Of a stretch of DNA of 64,000 nt, positions 39,149 through 49,149 are shown piece by piece (the first letter of the stretch is position 1; each line of letters starts with the position of its first letter). This DNA comes from Candidatus Aminicenantota bacterium (GTDB taxonomy: Bacteria > Acidobacteriota > Aminicenantia > Aminicenantales > Aminicenantaceae): the NCBI GenBank assembly GCA_011772495.1, contig WVZL01000007.1, positions 119,475-183,474 of the forward strand, in the 5' to 3' direction. The notes under the pieces were generated by a model that was not told the DNA's origin, searched no databases, and saw nothing but the letters and a program-made list of their open reading frames with translations. A program made the position numbers and the translations under genes.

Positions 39149-40513
39149 TTATTTCTTTTTCATGTAGGCTTCAATCTCGTCCACTGCCCTTGGAATTCCC
39201 TGCGAGAGATTTTCATACCCGTCTTTTGTGATCACCACTGTGTCCTCAAGTCGGATTCCCATTTCTTCCTCAGGGTAAGGCAAGTTAATATCGCAGGCAA
39301 AGACGAAGCCTGGACGCAGAACTTCATCCGGGCCAGAAAAAGTTCCAACGGGATCATGGGTCGCCAGTCCGATGGAATGGTTGTATCCGCCGTAACGGAT
39401 TAATCCTCGAAATTTCGGATCTGTATGGTCGTATCCCTGCTCGATAAGGTATTGCTTGATTTTTTCCCCCACCTCCTTGAGCGAAATGCCCGGCCGATAA
39501 TTTTGCAGGCAGGTTTTCCGGATGCCGTAGGCCATCCTGTACAATTCTTCCTGTCTCGGCGAGAACTTCCCGTTAGCGGGGAAAGTGGATGATATATCCG
39601 CATTGTAGTATCCGAAGTCTGGACCCGCATCCAGGATGATAAAATCCCCGTTTGCCAGTGTTCTGTCATGCTTGTGATAATGGCCGAAAGCGTGGTTGGG
39701 ACCTGACATCAGGATGACATAAAAAGCTAGTTCTTGGGCTCGTTCTTTTTTACAGGTGTATTCAAACAGAGCGGCCAGTTCCTTTTCTGTGATTCCAGGC
39801 CGGGTAGATTTCATGACTGCCAGATGGGCCTTAACACCAATCCTGGCTGCCTGGCGGAGGAGTTCAACTTCTGAGGGAGATTTTATTTTACGGAGGTCCC
39901 AGACAAGGGGAGAACAGTCTTTTACTGTGACTTGAGGGAATCTCTCTTTCAAGAGTTTTACCAGTTGTAGCTCCCGGGTGAGCCTTCCATCCCATGTGTT
40001 CATGGTCATCGTGTTCTGTAGAGTTCGGAATTTTTCGTTGGTGTTTTCCCGGCTCAATTCCTCGGGCCTGAACATCGTGTATAAAATATGGGTTTGAAGA
40101 CTCAGCCTTGCTAGGTGTGCCGAAAGTCGGTCGAGGGGAAAGACCTTGTCTATTCCAGTCACTTCCTTAGGATTTCGCACCAGATCCAAGGGTATACCTT
40201 CTGCCCGAGCCTCATTTTCACTGATGGAGTAAAAGAGAACACTTTCTTTATGCAGTCCGTCCACGATAAGAACAGCATTGGGGATTTCCACGCCGCTGAA
40301 ATAATAGAAATCGTTGTTTTGGAAAAATTGTTTATCCGCTGTCGGAGTGGTTGCTCCAAGAATAATGGCTGCCCCGTCTTGAATCTTTTCCATAAATTTT
40401 GCCCGCCTCGCTGCATATTCCGATTTATCAAGGATACCTTCTGCACTGGCAAAATGTAGAGAAATGAGTATCAATATAATCGCCAACGACGACCAAATTA
40501 TCTTCTTCATCAT
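39149..40513 (-). CDS. Xaa-Pro aminopeptidase-like M24 peptidase, exported
   Basis: AMP_N-like MEKIQDGAAIILGA; NGDFIILDAGPDFGYYNADISSTFP; RLEDTVVIT; signal peptide. Confidence 0.9.
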   Translation of the reverse strand: MMKKIIWSSLAIILILISLHFASAEGILDKSEYAARRAKFMEKIQDGAAIILGATTPTADKQFFQNNDFYYFSGVEIPNAVLIVDGLHKESVLFYSISENEARAEGIPLDLVRNPKEVTGIDKVFPLDRLSAHLARLSLQTHILYTMFRPEELSRENTNEKFRTLQNTMTMNTWDGRLTRELQLVKLLKERFPQVTVKDCSPLVWDLRKIKSPSEVELLRQAARIGVKAHLAVMKSTRPGITEKELAALFEYTCKKERAQELAFYVILMSGPNHAFGHYHKHDRTLANGDFIILDAGPDFGYYNADISSTFPANGKFSPRQEELYRMAYGIRKTCLQNYRPGISLKEVGEKIKQYLIEQGYDHTDPKFRGLIRYGGYNHSIGLATHDPVGTFSGPDEVLRPGFVFACDINLPYPEEEMGIRLEDTVVITKDGYENLSQGIPRAVDEIEAYMKKK

Positions 40514-40771
40514 TCACCTCCAACTCACTCTTGGCCATTTTTTTGGCCCTTATTCCTAATACCCAATATCATAGTGGAATGGCTCAATCAATCAAAAAAA
40601 ATAAAATAATGGGATTAGGCTTTCAGATTTAATAATACACAATCCTAGAATTATCGGGAAATAATAGGGAAATCAATCTCCTTTTTTGAATTTCGGTGAG
40701 AGATTCGGAAATAAATATTGTGTCCCCTGCATTCAAGATGGAGACCTCCCCCCCAATTTTTTTCCTGATAT

Positions 40772-41656
40772 TTACCTTCTGTTTCCGCCTCCCACGTAAA
40801 GGACTTGCCCGGTTATCCAGTCAGCCTGTTCAGAAGCGAAAAAGATGACAGCCTGGGCAATATCCTCGGGCTTGCCAATCCGCCGGAGAGGGTAGGTCTC
40901 GACAAGGCTTTTTTCCAATTCAGCATTTATCCATCCAGTTTGGACTGCCCCTGGTGATATGACATTGACGGTTATTCCGTAGGGTCCTAATTCGATGGCC
41001 GCAGCACGAGTGTAGCTTTCTGTGGCATATTTACTTGCTCCATAGGAGATTGCAGAAGGGTGGGCATAGGCACCATCCGTACTGATATTGATGATTCGTC
41101 CCCAGTTCGCTTTCCTGGATAGGTAACGCCTCGTGTATTCTTTAATCATGAGGGCCACAGCCCGACAGTTCACGGCAAAGTGTTCATCATGAGAATTTGC
41201 AGTTATGGTTGCAATGGGAAATTCATCCACAAATAAAGGATCTTTACTTATTTCTTCGGGGGGAATAAAGCTATCGCACTTTCCGTGCGCAGCATTGTTG
41301 ACTAAAATGTCAACTTTTCCAAATTCCTCTTCTGCTTTATCAAACATTCTTGTGATATTACCCGGGTCAGCTAAATCTGTTTCCCAGGCATAGCATTTGC
41401 CACCAAGCTCATGGATTGTCTTTACGGCTTCATCAGCAGATTTCGCCTGCATCTTATGGTAATAGGCTCTGCCTGGTACAGTGGCACCTTTGGCTTCCTC
41501 TTCGCTCACACCACCATATTCAGAGGGTGATAAACTCAGATAAGTCATAAAAACCTTGGCCCCTTCTCCTGCTAACGCTGTTGAGATCGCGGCACCAATC
41601 CCATGGTTTGCCCCGGTCACGATCGCCACTTTATCCTTAAGCTTGGTATCTATCAT
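40772..41656 (-). CDS. Short-chain dehydrogenase/reductase (FabG-like)
   Basis: VAIVTGANHGIGAAIS, LVNNAAHG, ISYGASKYATESYTRA. Confidence 0.9.
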   Translation of the reverse strand: MIDTKLKDKVAIVTGANHGIGAAISTALAGEGAKVFMTYLSLSPSEYGGVSEEEAKGATVPGRAYYHKMQAKSADEAVKTIHELGGKCYAWETDLADPGNITRMFDKAEEEFGKVDILVNNAAHGKCDSFIPPEEISKDPLFVDEFPIATITANSHDEHFAVNCRAVALMIKEYTRRYLSRKANWGRIINISTDGAYAHPSAISYGASKYATESYTRAAAIELGPYGITVNVISPGAVQTGWINAELEKSLVETYPLRRIGKPEDIAQAVIFFASEQADWITGQVLYVGGGNRR

Positions 41657-41750
41657 ATCTGTTCCTCCTTTATTACATTCCTGTCAGATATTACTTTCCT
41701 TAATAACTATACTGCCTTTATTAATTTTTACTTTTCTGGGTTGTCCGGTT

Positions 41751-42560
41751 TTATTCCTGATGATATTTCAGGACTATTATTTCCACCTCGTCTTTCAAGT
41801 CCTTTTTATTGATTGATATGAAACTTTTATCATGTCTCCTAACATTTTTGAATTTTTTTACAAAATTCTTTTCATCGGAGAATGGAAGCTCTCTTTTCAA
41901 GTTATCGGTCTTATAATGCATTGGAATTGCGATTCTGGGATCGAGCTGTTCGACAATCTTTTTTGCGGTTTGGGAATCGATAGTGTAACGTTCATCGACC
42001 GGTATCATCAGAACATCCACTTTGCCGATGGCGTCAATTTGTTCTTGTTCAAGGACATGACCGAGATCGCCGAGGTGAACTACCTTCAATCCATTGAGAT
42101 CAAGACAGACAATACCGTTTGCTCCATCGATAGCTCCATTTTGGTCGTCGTGGTAGGAAGGAACAGTCCAGAAAGTCAATGATTTTCCCTCGAATTTTCT
42201 CGTAATTTTTCCACTGACTTTTGTCGTTTTTCCTTTTTTATGGAGAATAAATTCATTCCTGTCTCCTGAGGCGAGATACGCCTGGTCTACATTAATTCCT
42301 TCAAAGTAATTATGGTCGCGGGCGTTGTGAGACACAAATGCATAATCGGTTTTCTCTTTTGGTAAGGAATATTTATTTTTTGGTGAGGCATACTCGAAAA
42401 AATCTGGATAAAAAGGATCAAGGACAATTCTTTTCCCAGCAAAGCTTATCTCAAAACATGATCGTCCATAATACATTACTAATATTTCCTCATTTTTTTC
42501 CTGCGCTAGCAAAGGGATTAGTAATAGTAAAATCATTGCAGCACTTATGATCTTTTTCAC
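41751..42560 (-). CDS. MBL-fold hydrolase (UlaG-like), exported
   Basis: MYYGRSCFEISFAGKRIVLDPF, VVHLGDLGHVL, DVLMIPVD, signal peptide; likely start KKIISAAMILL at 42560. Confidence 0.82.
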   Translation of the reverse strand: MKKIISAAMILLLLIPLLAQEKNEEILVMYYGRSCFEISFAGKRIVLDPFYPDFFEYASPKNKYSLPKEKTDYAFVSHNARDHNYFEGINVDQAYLASGDRNEFILHKKGKTTKVSGKITRKFEGKSLTFWTVPSYHDDQNGAIDGANGIVCLDLNGLKVVHLGDLGHVLEQEQIDAIGKVDVLMIPVDERYTIDSQTAKKIVEQLDPRIAIPMHYKTDNLKRELPFSDEKNFVKKFKNVRRHDKSFISINKKDLKDEVEIIVLKYHQE

Positions 42561-42784
42561 AGTATCCTCCTTTTTTTGGCTTAACATTTTTTTTAGAATA
42601 TAACGATTCCTCCTTTCTGTGAGCTCAGGTGCTCATTCTTGTGGGAGGAATAATTTCTTTCTTTCTCATCAATTTTGATCAGGCTATAAAAATTCTAAAT
42701 GATATGATATATTTGCCTGCTGTATCTTTCAAATAGTTCTGTCTTCGTTTGAATGATAAAAACACTAAGAAAGGAGTTATTAGA

Positions 42785-44056
42785 ATGTTAATGACAAAGA
42801 GAATTTTCTGTCTCGCAGGTGTTTTTATATTAATATTTTTTTCTGGATGCAAGGGGCCGGAGAGGGAAGTGCCGGAAGACCTCACCAAAAAGGAACTTCT
42901 GGGAAAAAAGTTATTTTTTGACGCAAATCTTTCCACTCCGCCTGGGCAGGCGTGTGCCTTTTGCCATGGCCCTCAAGCCGGCTTTACCGGACCTGATTCA
43001 AGAGTGAACAGCGCAGGATCAGTCTATGAAGGGGCTGTTTCAGGACGTTTTGGAAACCGCAAGCCACCCTCTGCCACCTATGCTGGGCTGAGTCCTGTTT
43101 TACATCTAGATGAAGAAGAAGGGATCTTTGTGGGCGGCATGTTCTGGGATGGCAGAGCCACAGGCGAATCGCTGAGTGATCCCCTGGCTGAGCAAGCCAT
43201 GGGGCCCTTCTTGAATCCGCTGGAACAGAACAATTTTGATAAAAAAAGCGTGGTGATGAAAGTAAAAAATTCCGACTATGCAGCTCTTTTCGAGGAAGTC
43301 TGGAGACCTGGAGCTTTGGATTGGGAAAATGATATCGAAGGAACATACGAAAGAATCGCCCGCTCCATCGCAGCCTACGAGAGATCCGTTGAAGTGAGTC
43401 CCTACAGTTCCAAGTTTGATGCGTTCTGGCGGGAGGCGAAATTGACGGGCAAAGATGTAGAATCCATCGATGAATCGAATTGGGGAGACTACAAGAATTT
43501 AGGGTTGGAAGATGATGAAGTGGAAGGACTCATGTTGTTTGTAACCAAAGGCCTGTGTGCAGAATGCCATGTTTTGACACCCGGACCTAATGGTGAGCCT
43601 CCTGTGTTTACAGATTTCACTTATGATAATCTTGGTGCGCCCAGGAATCCTGAAAACCCGTTCTATTCTATGTCAGAGGAGTGGAATCCTGAAGGAAGCG
43701 ATTGGGTGGACAAGGGTTTGGGAGGATATCTCGAGACTACCGAAGAATATGCTCAGTACGCCGCGGAAAACTATGGCAAGCAAAAAGTCCCCACTCTGCG
43801 AAATGTGGATCTAAGGCCGAGCCAAGATTTTGCAAAGGCTTTCTTGCACAACGGCTTTTTTAAGAGTCTCAAGGATGTGGTGCGTTTCTATAATACCAGA
43901 GATGTGGAGAGTGAGAACTGGCCCCCACCTGAGGTAAGCGTTAACGTGAACACGGATGAGCTAGGGAATCTTGAGCTGACGGATAGAGAAGAGGACCTCA
44001 TCGTTCTTTTCATGAAGACTCTCTCTGATGGCTATATTAAATCTAAAGCAAAATAA
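42785..44056 (+). CDS. Cytochrome c peroxidase/MauG-family di-heme lipoprotein
   Basis: Lipobox FFSGC; two CxxCH motifs (CAFCH, CAECH); VPTLRNVDL, FLHNGFFKSLKDVVRFYNTRD. Confidence 0.9.
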   Translation: MLMTKRIFCLAGVFILIFFSGCKGPEREVPEDLTKKELLGKKLFFDANLSTPPGQACAFCHGPQAGFTGPDSRVNSAGSVYEGAVSGRFGNRKPPSATYAGLSPVLHLDEEEGIFVGGMFWDGRATGESLSDPLAEQAMGPFLNPLEQNNFDKKSVVMKVKNSDYAALFEEVWRPGALDWENDIEGTYERIARSIAAYERSVEVSPYSSKFDAFWREAKLTGKDVESIDESNWGDYKNLGLEDDEVEGLMLFVTKGLCAECHVLTPGPNGEPPVFTDFTYDNLGAPRNPENPFYSMSEEWNPEGSDWVDKGLGGYLETTEEYAQYAAENYGKQKVPTLRNVDLRPSQDFAKAFLHNGFFKSLKDVVRFYNTRDVESENWPPPEVSVNVNTDELGNLELTDREEDLIVLFMKTLSDGYIKSKAK

Positions 44057-44129
44057 ATCGAAACGCAGACTAAAAGAGCACCGCAGAACATTTTTAATGT
44101 GCTGATCCAGGATTGAATTTCTGGTCTTT

Positions 44130-44483
44130 TTATTCCTGAAGGTCATTCCTTATTTTATCCAGGAATGTCTTCGCTTCTGAAGCGTCGAACATCTGCCAGA
44201 GCTTATCGAGCTTGTCACATGGATACTCGTCACAATGAGCACAGTTTTCGACGTTTTTCTCGAATCCACAGGCTCGGACTTCACAGGCCTTAGCAAACTT
44301 ACTGAGTTTTTCCTCTTCGACTAAACAGCCCTCACAGTTAATGTCTTTTGGTTCTAAGGGGAACTCATCTGTTGACCATTGTTCAGCAATCTTTTTTCTC
44401 TCCTGATCATCATCTTTATGGGTCGCAATATAGGTTGGGCAGTTAAAGCAGTTTAGCCCACAGATGCCGGTCATTCTTTCCAT
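44130..44483 (-). CDS. DUF3795 Cys-rich protein
   Basis: CGLNCFNCPTYIAT...CEGCLVEEEKLSKFAKACEVRACGFEKNVENCAHCDEYPCDKL. Confidence 0.82.
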   Translation of the reverse strand: MERMTGICGLNCFNCPTYIATHKDDDQERKKIAEQWSTDEFPLEPKDINCEGCLVEEEKLSKFAKACEVRACGFEKNVENCAHCDEYPCDKLDKLWQMFDASEAKTFLDKIRNDLQE

Positions 44484-44486
44484 CTT

Positions 44487-45095
44487 TCAATCCTCTGATT
44501 CCTTCAAAAATGTTTCTGTGTCCACCACTCTCGCATAGTAGCGGGAAAGAGAAGCCAGGGTTGAGTAATGGACGTCTTCGGCAGGGATTTCCCTGTCTTG
44601 AAACTTCAACGATCGAGTGGCACAGGCATCGTGCACTACGATACACTCAAAGTCGAAATCGTGGGCAGCCCGGGTAGCTGCCTCCACACACATGTGGGTC
44701 ATCATGCCGCAGATTGCAAGCCTTTCTATACTGTTTGACCTGAGATAAGCCAATAAATCGGTGTCCTTGAAAGCATTGGCGTGATTCTTGGAGATCACTT
44801 TTTCCGTTTCCAAAGGTTTCACGTGTTCATGAATTTCTCCTCCAGGTTGAGTTTCATGGCGGACATGGATCACCATCAGACCCTTTTGTCGGAAGTGGTT
44901 TAATAATTTACTAGCCTTCAAACTGGCCTCTTCTGGATTTACGAGTGATGATCTCCCGCCCGGAAAATAGAAGTTTTGGATATCGATGAGTAGCAGGGCA
45001 GTCTTAGGATTTTCGTTCTCTTCTAGGAATGCTTTATTCCCGGACAAAAGAGATACAAGGAAAATACAAAGAATCAGAGGAAATAATTTCTTCAT
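44487..45095 (-). CDS. Isochorismatase-family hydrolase with signal peptide
   Basis: ALLLIDIQNFYFPGG, LAICGMMTHMCVEAATRAAHDFDF. Confidence 0.87.
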   Translation of the reverse strand: MKKLFPLILCIFLVSLLSGNKAFLEENENPKTALLLIDIQNFYFPGGRSSLVNPEEASLKASKLLNHFRQKGLMVIHVRHETQPGGEIHEHVKPLETEKVISKNHANAFKDTDLLAYLRSNSIERLAICGMMTHMCVEAATRAAHDFDFECIVVHDACATRSLKFQDREIPAEDVHYSTLASLSRYYARVVDTETFLKESED

Positions 45096-45180
45096 TTTTG
45101 CCTCTCCTTTTGGGGAGAATATTTAAAATATTCTGTCTTTTCTCTGTACTGATTTTACTTTGTTTCTAACTTCTCTCCAT

Positions 45181-45549
45181 TCATTCAGGAGCAGTGCTTT
45201 TCTTGTTTTTCGTGATAGGAGGAAATTTTCTCCGTTTATCCATTAAGTGATGTAGAGAAAGCCACGGATGGGGAAGAAGCATCCGCGGGCCAGAATACCT
45301 CATGACTGTTCTTATCTTTTTTCTCATGTCGGGCTTATAGCAGTGAACAGGGCATTCGCTGCAGGCACCCTTGGAAGCGCCAAAAGGACATTTTTCCAGA
45401 CGAGCCAGGGCATATTCTTGAAGCTCCTCGCAATCCCGACATAGATGTTTTCTGGTGGAATGTGCGCCATGACACCAGATGCGAATCATGGCTTTCAGAG
45501 TCTTCTTCTCGCGCTTGATTCGGGAGCTTTCCGATGACTTTTGATTCAT
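45181..45549 (-). CDS. YgbA-like (nitrous-oxide-stimulated promoter) family protein
   Basis: WCHGAHST...LCRDCEELQEYALARLEKCPFG...CSECPVHCYKPDMRKKIRTVMRYSGPRML. Confidence 0.8.
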   Translation of the reverse strand: MNQKSSESSRIKREKKTLKAMIRIWCHGAHSTRKHLCRDCEELQEYALARLEKCPFGASKGACSECPVHCYKPDMRKKIRTVMRYSGPRMLLPHPWLSLHHLMDKRRKFPPITKNKKSTAPE

Positions 45550-45695
45550 GAATAAGGAATTATATATTCAGGTTTGATTTCATTCAATGGAAAAGCGGGA
45601 TTTTAAAGTAAGTCTGAAGACGTTAGGAATATCCCTGAGGAAGGGAGACTTGAAAGAATGAATATTGAGCCATTTATATGCGCTGTACGTTCAAG

Positions 45696-46205
45696 CTAAG
45701 TTTTGATTTTTTGCTTTTTCACATTCAGCTTGATCTTACCTTTCTGGGCTAACCTTGTCAGGAAGTAGTAAGCACTGTCCTTCGATATTTTGAAATGCTT
45801 GGCTATCTGTTGAGAATCGATTGTATCCTTGTCTTTAATGAAATCTAATATTTCCTCTTCAATCTGCTCTACCCAGTCTTCGAATAATCCCTGGACTTCT
45901 GGTGTAGCTAAAGTGGCAATTCTATGGCTTTGCCTCATAGAAGACATCATTTCTCGACACATCTCCCAGGGACCAAATCCTTTTTCGCCTTTTTTTCCGG
46001 GTCCGCATCCCATCATCCCTATCATGGCTCCTCCATGTCCCCTCATATGGTGCATCATCCTGGGCATCATTCCCTTCATGAATTCATGCTTTTCTTCCTC
46101 TTTCATACCAGAAAAGAAGTGTTCTATCATTTTTTCCATCATCTCCTTTTTTTCTTCTGAAGACATTTTGCCCATCATCGAATCCCTCATTTTATCCTTA
46201 AACAT
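45696..46205 (-). CDS. Met/His-rich protein with C-terminal winged-helix domain
   Basis: MMPRMMHHMRGHGGAMIGMMGCGPG then IDSQQIAKHFKISKDSAYYFLTRLAQKGKIKLNV; GGAGGA before ATG at 46205. Confidence 0.7.
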   Translation of the reverse strand: MFKDKMRDSMMGKMSSEEKKEMMEKMIEHFFSGMKEEEKHEFMKGMMPRMMHHMRGHGGAMIGMMGCGPGKKGEKGFGPWEMCREMMSSMRQSHRIATLATPEVQGLFEDWVEQIEEEILDFIKDKDTIDSQQIAKHFKISKDSAYYFLTRLAQKGKIKLNVKKQKIKT

Positions 46206-46218
46206 AATGAATCCTCCT

Positions 46219-46566
46219 TCATAATTTCTTCTTACCCTTTCTCCACCAGGGTGGACAGCAAAACATCGGTTCCATGGTCCTTTTGCCCTTTGGAGTGCTG
46301 GCGATTCCCAGAAACAGGCCAAGAGCATCAAGCAGTTTAGTATCCTTCAATTTATAATAAATAAAAGGACCGTTTCTCTTTGTTTCCAAGATATCTCTCT
46401 GGCGGAGAATTCTTAGATGATGCGAAACGAGCGGTTGAGACAGGTGAGTCGCTTCTACGATTTCGGATACAGATCTTTCCTTGTCTCCGATAAATTTAAT
46501 TATCTTCAGTCTGTTGGCCTCACCTAGAGTTTGAAAGAGATATTGCAGTCTATGCGCATCATCCAT
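46219..46566 (-). CDS. ArsR-family transcriptional regulator
   Basis: LGEANRLKIIKFIGDKERSVSEIVEATHLSQPLVSHHLRILRQRDIL...; C-terminal FCCPPWW. Confidence 0.9.
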   Translation of the reverse strand: MDDAHRLQYLFQTLGEANRLKIIKFIGDKERSVSEIVEATHLSQPLVSHHLRILRQRDILETKRNGPFIYYKLKDTKLLDALGLFLGIASTPKGKRTMEPMFCCPPWWRKGKKKL

Positions 46567-46591
46567 ATTAATAACCTTTTATATAAGTAAT

Positions 46592-46605
46592 CATTTATAT
46601 AAATG
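46592..46605. promoter_or_regulatory. Putative ArsR operator palindrome CATTTATATAAATG
   Basis: Perfect 14-bp palindrome ~30 bp upstream of arsR start; partial repeat CATTTATATAAT follows at 46609. Confidence 0.55.
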
Positions 46606-46700
46606 AACATTTATATAATAAGTCAAAATAAATTTTTGTCAAGTTTTTTTTAAAAATTTTTCCGAAGTAAATCTTTTTAAGAAATTTAGGAAGTGCTGAC

Positions 46701-47390
46701 CTACCATATTCCTGGGATCAGTCTGTATCGTACTTTCTTGGCATACTCCTGGTAACCTTCGAGCTCCTCCAGGAGAGTCTTGTCCTCGAGTGAGGTGCGG
46801 ATGATGAAGAGGACAACGATTACAAAGGCGGGGATGAAGGAATAGAACGAAGCCAGAGCGAGGGGAGCACAAAGAATGAATAGCATAACCCCAACATACA
46901 TGGGATGGCGGACATATTCATAGGGACCGGTGGTAATAACTCGATGACCGCGGTCTTTCTGGATCCTTACGTATTGCGCCAGGTAAGTGTTTTGTTTAAA
47001 GGCCCAGAAGCCTAAAATCACAGCGGGAATGAAACCGAAGTATCCGACGGCTTTCCACATCAAGGGTACCCGTGACCAGCGGAAACGTACGGCGTCAAGG
47101 CCTGCGAGAACCAGCATTATCAAGAGGAAGATGGTGTAAGTAAAAATGATTTTTTTGTCCCAGGTTTTAACGTCTTTCCTGACCGACCTTCGTTCCTTGA
47201 GCAGCTCGGGATCATTTTTCTTCAACCATATTAAACATCCTCCCACTACGAAAAAATAAAGACCGAGCAAGAGCCAGGCTTCAGGCCAGTTGAGAGTGCC
47301 GGCCGGGATAAAGAGAATAGCCAGGAGGAAGATTACGGTTGCTATAATCCTAACTGTATCTTTTAATTTGGAGGATTTTTTTTTGGCCAT
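46701..47390 (-). CDS. ICMT/PEMT-like membrane methyltransferase
   Basis: VITTGPYEYVRHPMYVGVMLF...LEELEGYQEYAKKVRYRLIPGIW signature. Confidence 0.87.
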   Translation of the reverse strand: MAKKKSSKLKDTVRIIATVIFLLAILFIPAGTLNWPEAWLLLGLYFFVVGGCLIWLKKNDPELLKERRSVRKDVKTWDKKIIFTYTIFLLIMLVLAGLDAVRFRWSRVPLMWKAVGYFGFIPAVILGFWAFKQNTYLAQYVRIQKDRGHRVITTGPYEYVRHPMYVGVMLFILCAPLALASFYSFIPAFVIVVLFIIRTSLEDKTLLEELEGYQEYAKKVRYRLIPGIW

Positions 47391-47736
47391 TTTTTATGCT
47401 TTCTGGAGAGTTCATTTTATTCGGAATATGAACATATTTCAAACATCTTGGGAAGAATCTTGCCAGCGTGTTTTGTCAAAATCTAGAGCTCGATCAGGCG
47501 ATGATACGTTCGTCTCCTGGAGAATTGGGGCTGGAGTTTTTCAAATCATGATGGTATGGTGGAGAAAATCTGGCAAGATTAGGTTGTTTCAGAAAGCAGT
47601 GAGAAAGTTATTTTAAGTTTTTAGGAAAATTGAAAAATGAGGACAATAGAGACCATTGACCTCACCGCAGATAATTTCTAGGACTATGGATTCTGTGGTA
47701 TCAAGGACATAACAGTGCCTATTTGGAGGTTTCATA

Positions 47737-48207
47737 ATGGATGAGATAACAGTCATAGACTTAGAACCTCAAATGGTTCTCGGGATGCGGAAGAGAGGAG
47801 GTTATGAAGAAATAGGAACCATCATTCAAATGATATTTGAATTTGCAGCTAGCAAGAATATCGAGCTGGCAGGTCGTCCCGTATTCATTTGTCATGAGGA
47901 GACCGTGAATGAAGCTATGGAAGCAGACAAGAATAAAAACGCAGACCTTGAATTGGCCATCCCAATATCAGAAAAGGCAGAGGTTGCCGTGGGGTTCAAA
48001 TGCTATGAAATGCCTGGTGGAAAAATGGCTAAGATTGTCCACAAGGGACCGTATGAGGATTGTGGCCCAGCCTATGAAAAGCTTTTCGCCTGGATAAAAG
48101 ACAACGGCAAAAGAGTTGTGGGACTCATAAGAGAAGTCTATTTGACTGACCCTAGAGAGGTGCCCCCAGAAGAATATCTCACCGAGATTTATGCGCCGAT
48201 AGACTAA
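47737..48207 (+). CDS. GyrI-like/AraC effector-binding small-molecule domain protein
   Basis: LEPQMVLGMRKRGGYEEI...AKIVHKGPYEDCGPAYEKLFAWIKDNGKRVVGLIREVYLTDPREVPPEEYLTEIYAPI. Confidence 0.87.
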   Translation: MDEITVIDLEPQMVLGMRKRGGYEEIGTIIQMIFEFAASKNIELAGRPVFICHEETVNEAMEADKNKNADLELAIPISEKAEVAVGFKCYEMPGGKMAKIVHKGPYEDCGPAYEKLFAWIKDNGKRVVGLIREVYLTDPREVPPEEYLTEIYAPID

Positions 48208-48283
48208 AAGAATTTAAAGAATTTATCTTTTCCAGTGGGAATAACTCCGAATTGACTTCCAAAAAGCAAGGGTAGGAGAGGCT

Positions 48284-49140
48284 ATGAAAGACTTATTCGT
48301 TAAATGCGGCTTCAATTGTGGTCATTGTGGCGCCTTCAGAGAAAACGCTAAGACGAAACAAGACAGGCAGCGCGGCAGCGATGGATGGAAAAAGTATTAT
48401 AACTTCAGGTTGAGTCTGGACCGGATGTACTGCGACGGCTGTCAAACACCTGATAAAGAAAATCTAGTGCTCTTGAATCCGGCCTGCACAACCCGGAGAT
48501 GTGCTCAAACAAACAAAGTTGAGACCTGTGCCCACTGCTCTGAATATCGGGCTTGTATGCATGAACTAAGAGTATTTAGCCAAGACATCACCAGAGAAAA
48601 AATCGAGGCCCCAAGGGGGCTCCGATCCCAGAAAAGGATTATGTTGCTTTCGTAGAGCCTTTCGAGCATCTTAAGCATTTAGACCAAATACGCGCCACTC
48701 TCAAGCCCAAAGATATTGTCAAGGCTGTGATTTTATCTAAAGAACCCAAAATTGCAGGCTTTCCCGATGCCCTCCCTTTCTCCAAGAAAAAAAGGCTGGC
48801 CTGGAAAGCCCTTTACCAAATTTTGGCAGCTATGGCCTCCCTGAGTGGCAACACCTATTCTCAGCAGGTTGAGCTTAAGAAAAGATAGGATTACCTTTTT
48901 AAGCTATTATGGACTTTCGGGCTCTATGGTGAGTTAAAAGAAGACCACGGCATGCATCTTGTGCTGGACAGCGAGACCTATTATGCTCAGAAGTTAACCG
49001 GGCATTTAAGAACAATAGTCTTGAACTTGGAATTCCTGAGAAAACACGGAGCCCAAGCAGAGATTGTTTCGCTGACGCAAGAAAGGTACGGCCAGAAAGG
49101 CTGGTTAACGCCCATGGCCTGGTTGAGGAAGGAAGGTTAG
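48284..49140 (+). pseudogene. DUF3795-type gene, frameshifted and interrupted by in-frame TAG
   Basis: Cys-rich N-terminus (48284-48655) continues in another frame from ~48610 (PKGAPIPEKDYVAFVEPFEHLKHLDQ...), then TAG within KKR*DYLFKLLWTFGLYGELKEDHGMHLVLDSETYY. Confidence 0.65.
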
Positions 49141-49149
49141 TTCCTCAAA

